A DNA stretch of 64,000 bases from Patagioenas fasciata (taxonomy: Eukaryota > Chordata > Aves > Columbiformes > Columbidae), in contig NC_092523.1 in the NCBI RefSeq assembly GCF_037038585.1, forward strand, positions 26,417,501 to 26,481,500, given 5' to 3'. Of the stretch, positions 38,382 to 49,727 are shown in pieces. The notes beneath the pieces are model-generated. The model did not search any database. It was not told where the DNA came from and saw only the letters and a program-made list of their open reading frames with translations. Every line of letters begins with the position of its first letter. The stretch's first letter is position 1. The position numbers and the translations under genes are program-made.

Positions 38382-38400
38382 ATGTTTAAAAGTGAGATGA
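38326..38400 (+). other. Upstream ORF overlapping the GRXCR1 start codons
   Basis: An ATG at 38326 opens a 24-codon frame that ends at TGA 38398-38400. It is out of frame with GRXCR1 and overlaps all three in-frame candidate ATGs (38331, 38370, 38382). If the mRNA starts upstream of 38326, this uORF would tend to limit initiation at the main start. Its peptide resembles nothing I know. The role is inferred only from position. Confidence 0.35.
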
Positions 38401-38777
38401 AGGCAGAGAGCGAGAGGCTGTCGAGGAAGGTTCGATTCCGTGTGGCATCCTCGCACAGCGGGAGGGTGCTGAAGGAGGTGTACACCAACGGGGAGGCTGC
38501 CGACTCACTGGACTCCGAGTATGCCAGCAGCTCAGAGACCGACCAAACCAGCCGGCTGAGCGAAGTGGACGGGCAGCAGAATGGACACGTAGGGTCCGAG
38601 TGTGATGAAACTGAGAACGAGCAAGATGACTTGCTCATTTTAGTCAGAGCTACTAAAGAGAGGGGCTTTGGTACAAAGCGAGTCAACATCCTCAGCAAAA
38701 ATGGCACAGTCAGGGGAGTCAAGCATAAAGTCAGCGCTGGTCAAGCCCTCTTTGACAATTTGGCAAAAGTATTTCAG
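38382..38777 (+). CDS. GRXCR1: GRXCR1 first coding exon (glutaredoxin and cysteine-rich domain protein 1, N-terminal part)
   Basis: The exon encodes 132 residues and ends after a Gln codon at a GT donor in phase 0. The protein matches what I know of vertebrate GRXCR1. It has a basic start followed by [19 protein letters not shown], then an acidic Ser/Asp/Glu-rich linker with DGQQNGH, then [18 protein letters not shown] and [15 protein letters not shown] just before the splice. The human protein is about 290 aa. The glutaredoxin-like domain and the C-terminal CxxC-rich zinc-finger-like region lie in later exons, which are not visible here. GRXCR1 acts in stereocilia of inner-ear hair cells, where it affects actin-bundle dimensions; loss causes deafness in humans and mice. 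I chose the ATG at 38382 because it aligns with the mammalian start and has A at -3. In-frame ATGs at 38370 and 38331 could add 4 or 17 residues. The nearest in-frame stop upstream is TGA at 38265. The exon is clearly more GC-rich than its flanks. The family call is sure; the exact start is less sure. Confidence 0.94.
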
Positions 38778-38783
38778 GTAGGT
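38778..38783 (+). other. GRXCR1: 5' splice site of GRXCR1 first coding exon
   Basis: The sequence cag|gtaggt follows the last Gln codon. It is a good U2-type donor with G at -1 and GTAGGT downstream. The reading frame stays open beyond it to 39005, but homology to GRXCR1 stops exactly at this junction, as expected for an exon end. The intron phase is 0. Confidence 0.9.
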
Positions 38784-41700
38784 GATGTGGTCCTGCTGGC
38801 TACAAGCCCTTTGTCTGTCCGTTTTAACTCCCCACATTATTCTTTCCCTTTGTCCAAACCTCTCTCATTCATGATTTCTCAAACTCTGAATTCAATTCTA
38901 CTTCATTCCCGTTGCTGTCCACTTGCTGTTCTTGCTTACTCTTTCTGGAACACACCATCTTCACACCAAATCGACTGTGAAATTTTTATTTCAAATTTGA
39001 CTTAAAGTTTGTTGACTGGAAATATATATGTTGTGCTTCCCATGTATGAACCAAGAAAGAAACCTAACAGAGGAATTAACTGGAGATCTGTACAGATCCA
39101 CTGTACAGGGATGTATCATGTTTCCACTCCTATTATATAAGTTCTAAGGAGTTTACGATGTTATCTGCTGTCCCCTACATGTAAATATGTATACTTGCAA
39201 ATTCCATTGTGTTCAATCTGCAAAGCAGATCAAATTAGATGCGGGATGGCAGCAATGATAGTTTTCCTATATGAAAATTTCAGAGGAATGAAACTTAGTC
39301 AGAGGTCTCTTTTATTAATGTCTGTTTTCCATTTATTTTGTAGAAGGAGCAGAATATCTGTGTTTGAAAGGGTATATACCACACTGATGCCTTGGGCTGA
39401 GAAATACAGGCCCAGAAAAATCAAGATAAAAGTACTAAAAAATTCAGCTTAGATATGTAATTTACCTATATACACTCTGCAAGTCTAATAAGCATTACTA
39501 TTCAAACAAAGGGAGACAGGTATGCAAACAAACTCTTTCTAAAATTTACTATAATCCAGAATTAGGATGGTTGCTTAAATTAAACAGTAATTGACTTCAA
39601 GGCATTATTTTAAAAGCATTTATGCAGTTTTACAGCATGGGGAATTTGATATGCGTCATGACTGCTGTGTGTTGAAATGACACCTGAAAATTCTTTCTTA
39701 TTTTGAAGTGAAGTTATTTCACAATACATTTAGAAATGGCTATAGATTAACATTAATTTCTTCTGAATATTAATTTATCCTCTACAATGTACCTAAATTC
39801 TAGTAGTTTTTCTGTCAATACTGGTGTTCCTGTGCAGGATTAGTATTTTAAAGATGAATTAGCTGTTCATTTTTGTTCTTTACATCACATAGCACTCCAA
39901 TAGCTTGCATTCTTGAGTATAAAATTTATAGATATGAGTTAGGAAGTGTTGACTAAGGCATGTCTGGATTCTTCTCCAACCTCAATTCCAAATACTGTTC
40001 CATGTTTCACTACATGGAGTACACCATTTCACCTCACCAGCCTCCTTCCCTCCTAAAAGCTTCCTTCTGCAGTGTCGGTGACACCAAGCTGAGGAGTTTG
40101 AATGATCTAAATAAATGGATGTAGTCAAATACAGAGTGGCCCTGTCATCTTGCTATTTCTATCTCCAGTTTTAGGCTGGAAATTCTTCAGAAAAGGTTCA
40201 TGGACTGAAATCAATGTACTTTGATTACAATTAAGTTTCTTTATTCCTATCAGAGTTACAGCTAGTACCAGCACTATTTCCATGCCAGAAGACAGGAAGA
40301 CTTGAGAGGAGGCACATCCATCTGATAACTTCAGAAACCTATGTAGCCAAGTCTAGCATAGAAGTCCATAATTAGAACCTGTAAAATATTGATGGTTTAA
40401 AAGGTGATAGGGATCTCATATTGACAAAATCTTACAGCAGAAGAAAGTGGAAAAATGAAATTATCAGGTGAAAACAAACTATTCAGTTTTTCATATTGCA
40501 CATAATTACACTTAAGAACTCTCTGCTACAGACATTGTAAAGGCTGAAAGAATAGGCAGGTTTTGAAAGTATATGAGGAAAATATACAGGGAACTGAACA
40601 GCTTCTGCTTGGGCAGATCTAGATGATTGATTTCCAGAAATAACTGTATATTCTTACCTTAAGCATCTACTGGATTGAAGACATATATTTAATAATACAG
40701 TGAATATAATGATTTGAGGTTTCTACTCAAACAAGTTCCTGTCTGCTCAGAGATAAAGTTTGAAGTGTAGTGAAGAAGAATGGTCATTCGCATATCATCT
40801 TTTATGTTATACTGTGAGCCAATTTTCTATGCTACATGGTGAACACCAAGGACAGCAAAGCACAAAGGTTGGCTTTGAGATTGATTTGGAACTGCTTGAT
40901 CTCAGTGTGAAATATGATCGAAATCTTTCCAACTACAAAAGAAATTATGACCTTTAGGATGAGATTAGAGAATGATTTCCACTTTTCTGTAAGTACATTC
41001 CAGACAATTAATTGCACAGTAATACCACTTAGAGAACAACAAGAGTCCTTCATTCAAGAATATGATAAGACAGAAATATGTGTCTATTAGAAGATATAAC
41101 TCAAAATCTCTTGATCTGGACATTTTTATAAGCTTTCTCCTTGATTGTGTGAGATCATCTGCAGTTACATGTTCCACTTTTCTTAGGTGAGCAGCAGCAG
41201 ATGTATAACAGCAGTTAAGATGTATTCAAAGTCGCTTATCCCGAAGGAGAGCCCATCTCTGCCCCTTTGATGGTTCAGCACTAGGTGACCTCAATATATA
41301 TTTCTCAGAGTTGGTGTCAGAACAGGTATTTGTAATGACAGAGTATGCACATAAACTCTTCACAGTTCTAAAAGCTGAACCTTGATAAATTTGTGAATGC
41401 AAACACTTCTTATTTAGTATTTAGTGTATCACTTATTAAAGAAAAAGTCTATGCAAGAAGCCAAACACTGAGTATGTGTGAATGTCCTGTGACGCTGAAA
41501 CTAGTATTTTTAGACTTTCTGTGGTGTAAGCATTCTGATTTTTCAGACTATATTTGCAAACTCCTCTACTCTGCTGTTACCAAAATCCCCACATTCTCAT
41601 TGTGCCATAGAAGAGATCCTTTAAAACAAATCACTTGGCTCAGATATTCTAGGGATAGGCAGGAATTCATTAACTGGGCTTTATCAGGTTGTGCAGCCAA

Positions 41701-42375
41701 GACCTTTGATATTTTCTGTTCAAACACCTGTGCTAAAAGCACTCCTGTGTATTTTAATTTTCCTTGGAATATTTAGTCTTCTGAATATTTTTTCCTTGTT
41801 TTCTAACTACGGCCTTTCTACAGACTTGGTTCAGACAGTTTCTTTCCACAACAGACTTATCTGAAAAAAAATCACACTTTCTGGAGATTTTAGGAAATAA
41901 TGTACTACAGGAACGATTTCTAGATGAAAACGTGTCTTTGTTTTTTGTTGTTGCATGATAAAAGCTTGGCCTGAGAATGTATATCTGATGCCAAGTAGAC
42001 ACACATCCCCTGCTACCTCTTCCCACATCCATGCACCACGTACGTCCATCACCAGCACAACCAGCGACTTCCCACTTCCACCGTTCCTTGAGAAGAGAAG
42101 CTAGGTCACTCGCATTAGTCTGTCCGATGACTGTTTGTGTCCCCAGCCATGAGATGCTCCAGTGCTGTGACAGTAAACAGTCTCCCATCAGGTCAGCCCT
42201 GCATGGGCTGGTGAAGCTGCTGCCAGTTGGGTGGGAGCTGGGGCTGGCATGGCCATGGAGATGTTGTGGGACAGAGCAACATGAGTCCGGTGGTTATCTC
42301 AGCTTCATGGCAAGGTATTTTGGGGGCAGAAAGGCAGGGAAGAGTCCAGCCCTATTGATGCTGCAGGGAAGTACG

Positions 42376-42389
42376 GTTTCCATGGCAAC
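42376..42389. promoter_or_regulatory. RFX X-box-like palindrome 1
   Basis: GTTTCCATGGCAAC differs at one position from the perfect X-box palindrome GTTGCCATGGCAAC. X-boxes are bound by RFX-family factors, which control ciliary and hair-cell genes. Binding is inferred from sequence only. Confidence 0.5.
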
Positions 42390-42433
42390 CCCTCCAGCCT
42401 TTCCCTCCCAGGGGTAGGTGCCACAAGGAAACC

Positions 42434-42447
42434 GTTGACATGGCAAC
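42434..42447. promoter_or_regulatory. RFX X-box-like palindrome 2
   Basis: GTTGACATGGCAAC is also 13 of 14 identical to the perfect palindrome and lies 58 bp from the first site. A third, half-matching copy (catggcaa) lies upstream at 42306-42313. Confidence 0.5.
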
Positions 42448-45400
42448 CACATCCTGGTGGGGGAGGGTGTGCGAGGGTGGTGTTGTGGTAACACCTCTCC
42501 ATCTCCTGCTTTGTGGGGAAGGCGGGAGGCCAGTCCGGTGGTCATCGGTGAAGGGCAGGGGTGGTGATGGGTATCTGCCGAACCTTGGACCAGAGCGGGG
42601 CCACCTACCGGGCTGGCAGTGTGGCGGTCAAACAGTCACAAATATTTTATTTGCAAGAAATGTGCACTACTGAAAAGCCTGAATAACATAAAGGATTTAA
42701 AGCTCCCAATGTTCCTGTTCATGTACCTCCTCGGTATAAGTGAAATAATCTCCTGCTGAAAACACTAAAACTGATGATGTTGGCAGCTCTGGAGCTGAGG
42801 ATCTGACCTGCTAATTGAATCAGAAGAATAATGCCTTTCTCTGCGTATCCAAAGCAATTGTGGCCTTATTTTTGTATGTTACTAACATTTTTGTTTTCTA
42901 GTACTTAGATCACTGTTAAAATGTGAATGGGTATGAATATTTCCTATATTTTCACATAGAAATTAGTAGAGAAATGGTTCTTGTTTCCTTGAAATAAATG
43001 TAATTCTCTTCATGACCAATTTTTATGATTAGGCCATCCCTATGATGGCTTCCAGGTGACACAGAACAAAAATCTTTGGCTTGTCTTGCATATTACTAAG
43101 TAGTGCAGTGATCATTTCATGCCAGACCAGGTTTCCATCCCAACGTGCAAAGTAATGGAGCTCAGCCAAAGGTCTTACACAGGTCTCCCCTAATTTCCAC
43201 CATTTTAATGTGGGTCCTTTCTTCTATTTCTAAACTTACACACTCTACTGGCAGTCTGCCTCCTCTGAAAGGTCACCTTCTGCAAAATTAGCTACAGATC
43301 TCATTGTCAGGCAGGGCCTGCTGACGTCTGTTGTGAAAGGGCAGGTCTGGTTAACAAACCTGAATAATGCCTTTGTGAACATTGCATCAGACAGGATACG
43401 GGTGAAGAGTCAGACATAATGTACTTGGTCTTTATGATATTCCCCAGTATGGTGTCTCAGATAGAGCTAACATTTAAGGTTGGAAAGTGCAAGTCAATAT
43501 TCAGCCTGATAAAGAATTAGTTTATTAATGTTTACAGAGAGACAAGGGAAAGAGTTAGGAGTCAGGTGGAACTTTGTTAAGAGATGGACAGCTTCTTGGA
43601 TGGTTAGGTTCACTTTCATCTTTCTTTACCTGTAGGTGACCTGGAAAAGTTAATACAGAGCAAGATACGAAGAGCTTACAAACCAGTAGGGCTAGCTAAT
43701 ACCTTAGAGAAAATAAAACAAAAGACAGCAGCAAAAACAACTGTCTTCCAAAGAAGGTAGATGCTACGAAATGCTCTTAAGGAAAGTTTTTTTGCAATAG
43801 TACAAGCAAAAGTTTTAGGGTGGGTGGCATGTTGTATACCACTCCAGCCCCTGGAGCACATATCACTACCACCTGCAAAATTCTGGGTAAAAGAGAGAGA
43901 AATCTGCACTTTTACTGGAGAAGTCATGATGTTATCCTCCTCACTTCTTTGGTAGATGATCAATTGTGACACTTCAGCATCATTTGATTCTTTGAACTCA
44001 AAGGCCTCTGCTAGAATTGGACTTAGACTGTAAGCGATCGCCTGAAATTCCATTTCATATTTCTCATCTGTACACACTGTCCTCTGACTCCCAAATGGGC
44101 ATAGCTTGCAAAAGGAAAAGATATCCTGGATTGCTTGTACCTCCTAGTAGCAATGTTAGGGAAACCTGCTCATAAGCTAGGGCCAGAGCATTTGCTGTAT
44201 TAATGGCACATATATGGATGGAGATAAATCCCAGTGAGCTGTAGGTACCTCCTCTGAGTTGTAAAGTGCCAATATATGTTTCTAGTGTTAAAAAGTCTGG
44301 AAAAGTAATTATGAAAAAGTGTAGCACTGAAATCCACTGAAGAACAGGAAAAATTGTAATGACACAGAGGAACATGCGATTATTAAAAGTAGGTTTCAGT
44401 TTGTTAAAGAATATTCAGTGTTAGAAGGACAACTGGATCACCATTGGAATGGGCATAGTGTCCCTTCGGTACTTCTTTTGTGCCTTCCTAAGTGCTTTGG
44501 TCTGTGACCACAATGCAAGGGACAGTGATTCAGCTTATTCAGCTGGTTAAGTAGCAGTTAAAACAGGTAGTTTCCAGAGCTGGTAGCTGAATAGCCACAC
44601 TGATTTTAAAAGGCAGATGTTCAGGTCTGTGAGCTTTTAACTGGACCCTGGTGTTGGTCAGTACTTAGGATATTGGTATTTATTGTTCTTATGTTCTCAT
44701 ATAAATCAGCTGTATAGTACTGTGCTCAAACAGGTCTATTGTTAGACTGTTCCTGATATTTTAGGGTTTGCTGCTTTTGGATTTGAAATACATATTTGAC
44801 ATAGACTTGAAATGATAAGTAAGTAGACTTTACCTAAACCTCTGATGTGAAATACAAGCTTTGAGTTAAAAAATACTTAGCTGTCTCATTTTTTAAAAAT
44901 ATAGGTAAGGGAAGTCTTGACTTTTCAGTACACTCAGCACTGGGAAGCTTAGCAACAAAACTATGGTTACATTTATCACTTCGTGAAGATTGAATGAACA
45001 ATTGAAGAAAAAACATTGCTACACTTTTATGCCACAGTTTGATTAGCATGTACTGGACATCTGCCCAGGCTTTCAAAACACTGCATGACCTCAAAGTTAT
45101 CCTTGCTCTGGTGTGTCTTCATCTGTGTAAAAGATCTATAAATGAGGACAGTGTTTTCGAGACACTTGAGTGCACTCTATGGGACTAAGCAGTGGCAAGC
45201 CCTGGATCAATAAACATTTCTGTTCTGCGTTTACATATATTTCTACTTCAGAGGTTATAATAAGCAGGTACTTTGCTTCTTGAATCACATCTGCACCTGC
45301 AGGTGAGTGAAAATTGTTATGATAGTGAATTGATATTTCCCCACTGATGGCAATATTTTTATCCGTTCAGCATAGGTAATGACTACATAAATGCAAGACG

Positions 45401-47566
45401 GCTGAGAACTGGCCTTTACACATTTTGCAGTAGAGGTCAGGCACTGGTGGTTTTGAATCCATGCACACCAGCCTTCCCTGAGAGAGAATGAACTAACACA
45501 CTTCCTAGCAAGGCTCTGCGAAACACAAAGTCTCAAGTATAACCACACTCTTGTAGGTGCAGGATGGAAGCAGCAGTGAGGTAAGAGCACCTTCTCTCTT
45601 CTGGTGATAGAAGACAACTTCTAATGACTGACTGGTACTGAACAGAGTTGTCTCAGGCTCACCCCAGCTAGTGTCTAAGTGCCTATAGTCCAAGCAGGTT
45701 GGGCAGCCTGTAGGAAAAAGCAGATGTGCTGCTCTGGGCTGTGAGGGAGAACAGAATTAAATTGTTCCCTCTGTGAAGTCCATGACATGTGGCTACTTTC
45801 CCAAACAGAGTGATTTATTAATAAGTTACGCTTAATACTGCAGTGAATATATATATACAGAACATGTATAGGTAGTACTAGAGTTAATCAAGACTTTAGG
45901 TTTGGATTCAAAAAGCCCATAGGTCTCTGAAGAAGGACTTGGATATCAAGCTCCAAAGCTGTGATCCTCCAAACCTCTCTTTGGTGCCACCTTGTCTCAA
46001 AGGTAGCAGAAGCCTTTTATTAATCAAAATTTGACTAAGGATCTGCCTTGGCCTTGGATCATGCCTCAGCATCTCAATATTGACAGGACATGACGATTAC
46101 CTCCTACTCATGTCCTAAGGGAACCACAAAATAGGTGCTCCTTTGCCTGTCTCACCTGCAGGGCTTGATGCAGTAGGTGTCCTCTGGGCATGCCTAGTGG
46201 ATCAGATCCTACACAAACTGCACACAAGCAGATGCTGCTTTGTTACAAATTGTCTCTGCAGGAGGCAGTGATGGGAGTTGTGCTTTGAATTAGGCAGTCA
46301 CAAGACACTGTGAATAAGTTGCTGGAGCAGGAGTGGAACAGAGGTTTGCTGAATCTCAACTTGCCATCCCAAATACTATGCTTCAGCATCATGCTTGCCT
46401 TCCATTTCTTACTTGCTCTCAAGCACTATGATGATGGTGTTGCTTCACCATGTGGGTGTTCTGGAAAAGCTCATAGCCTGTGACTTGTTAGGGAGAAGAG
46501 GTAGAGACAAGGCTGGATCCAGGCAGCCAATACATGAGAGATTGCAAATAACCATGTTCTGCCGCCTTGTTTCATCCTCTCTCTTTAAATCTAAAAATAC
46601 ACTTGCTGTATTTTTGAAAGAAAGAATGTACTTCTTCTCAGACAACAAATATGAATGTCAAATTGAACAAGATGCCTCCTGGTTGGGATTCCTAAATCAT
46701 ATTGGCTTCAGGAAATTCTCTGTACTGAAAATAGTCATAAACTGAGATTTTTGGGATGAAATATCACATATGCTTGCCATCCTCTTATTTTTAGTTATCT
46801 GTCTGGTATATGACCTGGAAAACTATATGACCACTGGTTCTAAGCCCATGTACTGCTCTGGGACTCCTTTGTGCAGTTGCTCACTAAGGTGCTCAACCTT
46901 CGCATTAATACAGAAGATGCTTCATCTTACTTCAAACCGAATTAAAAAAAAGGAATGTTATGTAAACAGTCTATTGAAAACATTCTCAAGATGCTAGCCT
47001 GAATTTTTTTTTCTTTATTTGCACAGTAAGATTTTTTTTCTAAATTGACCTCTTACAACAGAGATGTGAAAGATGAATTGATTAATATTAATCATTAATT
47101 AGTTGCAATAACCCTTCACTTTATTTCTAGCCGTGGAACTCAATTGAGTAACTCAGCAAGACAATTATGAGAAAGTGTCTTCTGAAGTACTCTTAAAACT
47201 AGGACTATCAAGAAAATTTTGGGCTATTCCCCTTTCTTTGATGTGTTACAACAGGCTGCCTGCTAGCCCATTTGTTGTGTCCTCTTGCCCCTGAATGTGT
47301 GTGTGTCTTTGACACAGCATATGCAAAGTTTGTGGAACTCAAAAAGCTGAAATACATTGCCTAAAAATGTGAACCATCCTATATGCTTAATTACTAGCAT
47401 CATTCTTGGTCATTGACCCCTAATTTTTGTGTACAAATAAATTACTTTGCGAAGAAATACTTAAGGGTCCTCATTGCACCTGAGTGTCTTAGGTGAGGTT
47501 TGGTTTTAGTTACATTTACAAATATGGAAGCAAATATTTGGCTACACTGGACCAATTTGTCACCGG

Positions 47567-47592
47567 ATTGCACAACTGTGCAGTTGTGCAAT
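47567..47592. repeat. 26-bp near-perfect palindrome
   Basis: The arms attgcacaactg and cagttgtgcaat are exact reverse complements separated by only tg. Each arm carries a C/EBP-like core (ttgcacaa) and a CANNTG E-box at its inner end. It may be a dimeric factor site or a cruciform-prone inverted repeat. Confidence 0.85.
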
Positions 47593-49712
47593 TCCAAACA
47601 TATGGTAATAATGAGGATGCAACACACAAAAAAAAAGAAAAATGAGGAATTATCTTTACCTTGGTGATATGGTTCTCTGAGAAGGTACTAATGTCTTTGA
47701 TTTTGTGCCATAGAAGTCATTAACAAAAATACTTTCTAATAAGTTAATTACAATTCCCTTTAGTTTACAGATCTCTGAACTGTTTCGGTTCTGCACTAGG
47801 ATTTGCAAATACTTACACTAGTATTTGCAAACACAAGCTAGACAAATATAAATGTACACATACCATGCAGGTATTGGGTTATAATGACCCAGGAAAAATA
47901 TATCTTGGCAGTTGACCAAAACCACAGTTCAGGAGTCACCTGCTGCCAATTTAATTGGCATGTAGGTGTCATTAAGGATTATTTTCTTCCCTAAGAAAGA
48001 AATGAAATCATGCCTTATTTGCAGATAACGCTTGCTAGACTGCTCTGATCTGTCAGTAGCCTGCTCTGACATTTGTCTACTCACATTGACAGATTATTAC
48101 ACACTACACCAACACAAGGCACATGATTAACAGCTTGAAGAAAGAAATGGTCAAAGAGTTACTGCTTTTTTGGCTGGAACTTTAACCTGTGACTGCAGTG
48201 TTCAGCACCAGCATAAGTTTGTAACTGAAGAACTGTAAAATATGGAATTTGCAGGCAGAGAGAAAAGGGTATGACTTTCATGCATGAAAACCTTCCTCAT
48301 TACTGCAACATCCAGTACCAGGCAGTACAAAGTGTGACACTCAAATCTCACTGAATTCTTCCAAAGCTTGGAAGATAAATAGCAATTAGGACAACATCCC
48401 CAGCCTGTCGATCTTGTAAAGGAGTTGGAAAAGTACAGTTTCCCATTCAACCAGGCAATCTTTTGGTTTTGCGTGACACAGTGGTTGTGTTGTGGAGAGG
48501 CTGCCACATCACAACTATTTACAGCCTCCATCACACAAAACAACAGAAATGGTCACAGATGAGCAGCTGGAGTCAGTGAGGTAGAGACTTATTTCACACA
48601 TGGCAAGAAAGAAGACAGAAAAAACATCATTCATTGCTAGTATGAATTGTGGAAAGCATTTTAACAACCTTAGCACAATTTTGCTTTGGAACTATATCTA
48701 GAGACACCATCCATCAATAATGTCAGAGGAATAAGCCTTCTATACTGCAGAAATACCACACACAGCCCTCATTCTTTCTCTGTTTATCACAAAGAACTAT
48801 GGAAAAACTTACTGGCCAGTATTTGCACATTTTTATGACAACCTGGTGTGTTATGTCCTGCATTGGCAAATCAATCAATGCTCATGCAAAGGCAAATAAA
48901 TTTTTCTTTGGGATTGACTCACAGTAGCTTTGTTTGGAATACTACTGATTGCTAATTATCTATCAATTTTTTAAAATATTAAGAATCAGCAGCAGTCATA
49001 GACCATAATTTAAGAAAAATCTATTTACCCATGACATTTCCACAAGATAATAAGCAGTCAGTTTCTAAACCTGCAGCTGAAGTTGCATCTTTTTAAAGAA
49101 AATATGATATTTTTTCCAGCTGCTCATGTCCTGTTCTTGGTTTACTATACCTAAAAGCAAAAGACTCTTCCTCCCAGCTCTACATGAAGTTGTGAAGCAT
49201 TTAATTCCAATTAGAGAACGTTGCAAGAGACAGACAGATAGAAGTAGTGAAAAATGAGACCTTTCAGCATTATTGTTGGAGTTCCTTACATCCTTCACAG
49301 GCCTTAATCTGCATCTTCAGAACTTCCCTTTCCAAGGGCTGGCTGATGCTTTCAATAAGATTCCTAAACATGCAGTGAGTAAGTCCAGTTGTTCTTCCAA
49401 ATCCCTAACACGATCAAAAAATATAACTAGCTACTCAGTCCCTCCAAGTCCAAACTTAATCTGTCATGAATATTTAAAAGAGGCAGGAGTTCCTGGATGA
49501 CTTGTTCAGGAAATAAATTCTCTTCATTTAAATTTGTCTGGAAAATTTTGCCATCGCAGCTATGGTTTTTGTAACTGGTCAGGCTGGTCAGGCCTTTTGA
49601 AAACCTCTGCTTGGTGCATGATATTCCTATGGATCCTCATGTGAGAGACTGTGGGGTAGAAAAACACTTTTACAAGTCAAAATTTGCACTTGGATACTGT
49701 TGACTAACACTA

Positions 49713-49727
49713 TTTTTTTTTTTTTTT
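49713..49727. repeat. Poly-T run
   Basis: Fifteen consecutive T followed by cccc. No associated retrocopy is seen. Confidence 0.9.

Larger units (their letters stand above)
42000..42640. promoter_or_regulatory. GC-rich, CpG-enriched intronic block
   Basis: The block is markedly more GC-rich than the surrounding intron and has roughly 18 CpGs by eye, with the richest part at 42170-42630. It contains four CATGGC cores, a repeated gtccggtggt (about 42285 and 42533) and a pair of RFX-type palindromes. No coding homology is seen in its open frames (42031-42417 plus; 42294-42545 minus). It is a candidate enhancer or alternative promoter of the gene whose intron holds it, or an old GC-rich repeat I do not recognise. 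Confidence 0.4.

Noticed and set aside
38162..38722. 186-codon open frame on the minus strand
   Set aside because: It lies antisense over the GRXCR1 exon and is a shadow of its codon use; it has no similarity of its own.
38778..39005. Continuation of the GRXCR1 frame beyond 38777
   Set aside because: Similarity to the family ends exactly at a good splice donor; the read-through sequence is T/C-rich intron.
40073..40140. GDTKL-like reading reminiscent of the CR1 FADDTKL block
   Set aside because: Only five residues match and the neighbouring blocks are absent; insufficient for a repeat call.
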